Source: Spirosoma luteum DSM 19990
Lineage (GTDB): Bacteria > Bacteroidota > Bacteroidia > Cytophagales > Spirosomataceae
Reading direction: 5' to 3'
Length of the DNA: 64,000 nt
Assembly: GCF_000374065.1 (NCBI RefSeq)
Contig: NZ_KB893259.1
Location: 1 to 64,000 of the forward strand
Part shown: piece by piece, positions 61,606 through 64,000 of the stretch
Layout of the letters: every line of letters begins with the position of its first letter
Position numbering within the stretch: position 1 is the first letter of the stretch
Made by a program: the position numbers and the translations under genes
Notes under the pieces: model-generated
What the model was told of the DNA's origin: nothing
Seen by the model: only the letters and a program-made list of their open reading frames with translations
The model's database searches: none

Positions 61606-62598
61606 TTATCGCCGTAATTTACCCGAACTGTCGCCACTTGCCAGGGTGTCAATTTCAGCTATACCGGCCAGATTCACGTCGCCGGGAATGGTATGTTTCA
61701 GGACCGACGCAGCTACCCCGAATTCAACGGCCCGCTGCAGGTCATTGAACGTCAGCAGGCCATAAATCAAGCCAGCCACATAGGCATCGCCCGTACCGAT
61801 CCGGTCGGTGATAGGCTGGATATCGTACAGGGTAGACTTGTACACCGTATCGCCATCGAACAGCTTGGCCGACAGTTGATTATGCGATGCGCTGACCGAA
61901 TTTCGCTTGGTATCGGTAATATACCGGACACTAGGAAACCGATTCATCATAGCGCGGCCTGCTTCCTGAAAGGAGCTGCCTACTACGCCGTATATCCCTG
62001 AAAAAAGGGTCTTACTACCCAGTACCAGCGTGCAGCCTTCCGTTAGGGCAGGCATGATCTCCTGCGGGGTACGGCCGTACTGCCACAGATTGGAGCGGTA
62101 AACGATATCGGCCGAAACAGGAATATTTAGTCGATTTGCCGTTTTGATGGCGGCCAGCAGACAGTCGGCGGCACCCTGCGAAAGAGCAGGTGTGATACCC
62201 GTCCAGTGAAACCAGTCGGCACCCTGCAATATCGGTTCCCAGTCAATCTCATCCGCCTGAATGCGTGAAAAAGCAGAATCGACCCGGTCATAGATAATCT
62301 GACTGGCCCGGCTCCCGGCCCCGGTTTCCAGAAAATACAGTCCTAACCGGCCATCGCCGTAGCGGATATGCTGCGTATCGACACCGTACCTGCGGAGGTA
62401 TCCCGAAGCCGCCCGGCCCAGCGCGTGGTCGGGGAATCGGGTAACGTGAACCGTGTGGGCACCCAGCTGAGCCAGCGAGGCCGCTACGTTCGCTTCGGTA
62501 CCACCGAAGTGCATAGTTAGGGAGTCGGTCTGAATAAACCGCTCAACACCCGGTGTACTGAGCCGGAGCATGACTTCGCCAAACGTGACAATTTTCAT
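61606..62598 (-). CDS. kdgK: 2-dehydro-3-deoxygluconokinase
   Basis: 330 residues, ATG start. PfkB fold with FGEVMLRLSTPG at the N-terminus, FGGTEANVAASLAQLG, YFLETGAGSRASQIIYDRVDSAF (KDG-recognition segment of KdgK) and DRIGTGDAYVAGLIYG with catalytic Asp about 271. Phosphorylates 2-keto-3-deoxygluconate to KDPG, the shared step of hexuronate catabolism. It is between the ExuT-like transporter and uxaB on the same strand, with gaps of 66 and 184 bp. Confidence 0.93.
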   Translation of the reverse strand: MKIVTFGEVMLRLSTPGVERFIQTDSLTMHFGGTEANVAASLAQLGAHTVHVTRFPDHALGRAASGYLRRYGVDTQHIRYGDGRLGLYFLETGAGSRASQIIYDRVDSAFSRIQADEIDWEPILQGADWFHWTGITPALSQGAADCLLAAIKTANRLNIPVSADIVYRSNLWQYGRTPQEIMPALTEGCTLVLGSKTLFSGIYGVVGSSFQEAGRAMMNRFPSVRYITDTKRNSVSASHNQLSAKLFDGDTVYKSTLYDIQPITDRIGTGDAYVAGLIYGLLTFNDLQRAVEFGVAASVLKHTIPGDVNLAGIAEIDTLASGDSSGKLRR

Positions 62599-62664
62599 TT
62601 ATTTTCGGAGTGTGACTGCTTCGAACCTGTTCGTTTTCGGTTCGGACCGGTCAATGTACGTTAT

Positions 62665-64000
62665 TTACGGTCGGCCTGCTACAGACCAATACTCACTTTC
62701 ATCCAGTTCCTCGGCCTTTACCGGATCTAGGGCTGGTAATACCAGATGAATAAGAATCAGAGCAATCAGGTAGGAGCAACTGGCAATAATGAACATGGGT
62801 AGATACCCGAATGCAGTGATGATGCGACCCGATAGCAGGGCCAGCAAAATGCCGCCTACTGCCCCAAACATACCTCCAATGCCAGTGACTGATGCAACCA
62901 CGTTTTTGGGGAAGAGGTCCGACGCAAACGTGTAGGTGTTGGCTGCCCAGCCCTGATGGGCAGCTGTAGCCAGTGAAATCAGGGCGATGGCTACGGTCAG
63001 GCTGCTGGTTTGAGCGGCAAAAAATATTGGAACGACGCACAGCGCACAAATAAGCATGGTTGTTTTACGGGCCCGGTTTGCCGACCAGCCCCAGTTCATG
63101 AACTGCGTGGTGAGCCAGCCAAAGAAAACACTGCCCGCGTCTGACACGACGTAGATTATCAGGAAAGGTACGCCAAAACTTTTGAGGTCGAGTTTCTGGT
63201 CGAGGGCGTCGTTTGAATTAAAAAAATCGGGTAGCCACGACATGTAAAACCACCAGATAGGATCGGCCATGAACTTCCCGATGGCGAAGGCCCACGTCTG
63301 CTTGAACCCCAGCAGGCGGGTCCAGGACACTTTTCGGACGGGAATCTTATCGCTGTCACTTCGGATGTAGGCTAGCTCAGACGCCGACAGTTGGGGGTTG
63401 CGCTCTGGTTTGGTGTAGGTAAACCACCATAAAATAAGCAGGCCAAACCCCAGCAGACCGGTAACAAAAAATGAACTGCGCCAGCCAAAGTTAAGAATGA
63501 GGTACGGCACCGAAACGGCGGTTAGAATAATACCCACGTTGGTGCCGGCATTGAATAACCCATTAGCAAATGACCGCTCTTTCCGGGGAAACCACTCCGC
63601 CACCGTTTTTACGGCCGCTGGGAAGTTAGCCGACTCCCCCAGCCCCAGCGATGTGCGTGCCCAGCGCAAACCTGCCATGTTGCTCACAAATGAGGTCATC
63701 AGAGCCGATACACTCCAGAAAAAGATGCCCAGCGAGAAGCCCCGTTTGGTGCCAATTCGGTCGATGAGCCAGCCTGCCAGCAAAAAACCGATAGCGTAGG
63801 CAAACTTAAAAGCAGCATCCACGTCGCCGTATAATATTTTAAATCGGTCCGTTGCCTCCCGGGTCAGTACGGTTGGAATGCCATTATGGTCGGGGGGGAT
63901 GTCGAGCATTTCCTTCCGAAACAACTCATCGGTCATGGTGAAGGAAAGCACCTGCCGATCAACATAGTTGATGGTCGTTGCCAGGAAAAGCAACGCAACA
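62665..64000 (-). CDS. MFS hexuronate transporter (ExuT-like), 5' end beyond the window
   Basis: At least 444 residues; the frame continues rightward past the window edge without a start codon that fits, since VAxLFLATTINYVDRQVLSF is already mid-helix 1. ACS/anion:cation symporter type of MFS: NYVDRQVLSF, IDRIGTKRGFSLGIFFWS, LGLGESANFPAAVKTVAEWFPRKERSFANGLFNAGTN, and WWFYMSWLPDFF in the second half. Twelve helices minus the missing start. Probably imports galacturonate/glucuronate with protons. It heads the leftward unit with kdgK and uxaB. Confidence 0.88.
   Translation of the reverse strand, partial: VALLFLATTINYVDRQVLSFTMTDELFRKEMLDIPPDHNGIPTVLTREATDRFKILYGDVDAAFKFAYAIGFLLAGWLIDRIGTKRGFSLGIFFWSVSALMTSFVSNMAGLRWARTSLGLGESANFPAAVKTVAEWFPRKERSFANGLFNAGTNVGIILTAVSVPYLILNFGWRSSFFVTGLLGFGLLILWWFTYTKPERNPQLSASELAYIRSDSDKIPVRKVSWTRLLGFKQTWAFAIGKFMADPIWWFYMSWLPDFFNSNDALDQKLDLKSFGVPFLIIYVVSDAGSVFFGWLTTQFMNWGWSANRARKTTMLICALCVVPIFFAAQTSSLTVAIALISLATAAHQGWAANTYTFASDLFPKNVVASVTGIGGMFGAVGGILLALLSGRIITAFGYLPMFIIASCSYLIALILIHLVLPALDPVKAEELDESEYWSVAGRP

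Noticed and set aside
1..64000. tRNA, rRNA, prophage or insertion sequence genes
   Set aside because: I scanned gene gaps for TPsiC-like motifs and for transposase/integrase proteins and found none. Short or unusual RNAs could still be missed by eye.

Overview
The window is chromosomal DNA of a Bacteroidota bacterium, most likely order Cytophagales, family Spirosomaceae (Spirosoma-like). This rests on several lines of evidence. Several genes are preceded by the Bacteroidota -7 promoter motif TAnnTTTG, and most lack a Shine-Dalgarno sequence. The gene set includes a carboxypeptidase-regulatory/beta-barrel outer membrane protein, an NHL-repeat protein, a MlaEFD-type lipid transport unit, a CvfB-like S1 protein and a long-tailed bS16. 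The genus is inference; no marker RNA gene is present. I saw no rRNA, tRNA, CRISPR array, prophage or insertion sequence.

Layout. 1-5 kb: an NHL-repeat gene with an in-frame stop, then two outer-membrane beta-barrel genes. 5-8.5 kb: a multi-PAS histidine kinase and a small VOC protein. 8.5-10.4 kb: a gene-poor stretch and a two-gene unit of unknown function. 10.6-14.7 kb: a fructan/sucrose unit (MFS transporter, PfkB fructokinase, GH32 lipoprotein) without SusC/SusD. 15.2-24.4 kb: FAS1 lipoprotein, nitrilase, Hsp70-like protein, an exported alpha/beta-hydrolase-type protein, gnd, an ABM-like protein and a lytic transglycosylase. 24.5-28.4 kb: CvfB-like protein and a MlaE-F-D unit. 28.5-36.5 kb: GH125 mannosidase, HAD phosphatase, murI, alaS, a MerR regulator, a SlyD-like PPIase and a Sua5-type enzyme. 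36.7-40.3 kb: an epimerase, a GT39-type membrane glycosyltransferase and a methyltransferase, in DNA that looks more AT-rich. 40.8-48.9 kb: an exported sugar isomerase, a small HTH protein and a five-gene minus-strand run (PLP desulfhydrase/deaminase, acyl-CoA dehydrogenase, APH-type kinase, amidase, M81 peptidase). 48.9-55.6 kb: RluA-type synthase, GNAT, an AsmA-like/GT51 transglycosylase and the rpsP-rimM-trmD cluster. 55.8-64 kb: an unknown protein, a RidA/D-threonine-aldolase-type pair, an exported M20 peptidase, and a hexuronate unit (ExuT-like transporter, KdgK, UxaB) that runs off the right edge.

The functional themes are carbohydrate uptake and catabolism, envelope assembly and translation/RNA modification. 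The most unusual signal is non-coding. Three intergenic inverted repeats have arms built from 7-bp units (TTTnnnG on one strand, Cnnn AAA on the other), and each ends within about 3-5 bases of the start codon of a gene preceded by a co-oriented gene. A second palindrome family shares the core TTCCGTCAGCGGG. Together with a 35-bp-arm inverted repeat near 1.4 kb, these suggest families of small dispersed palindromes in this genome.
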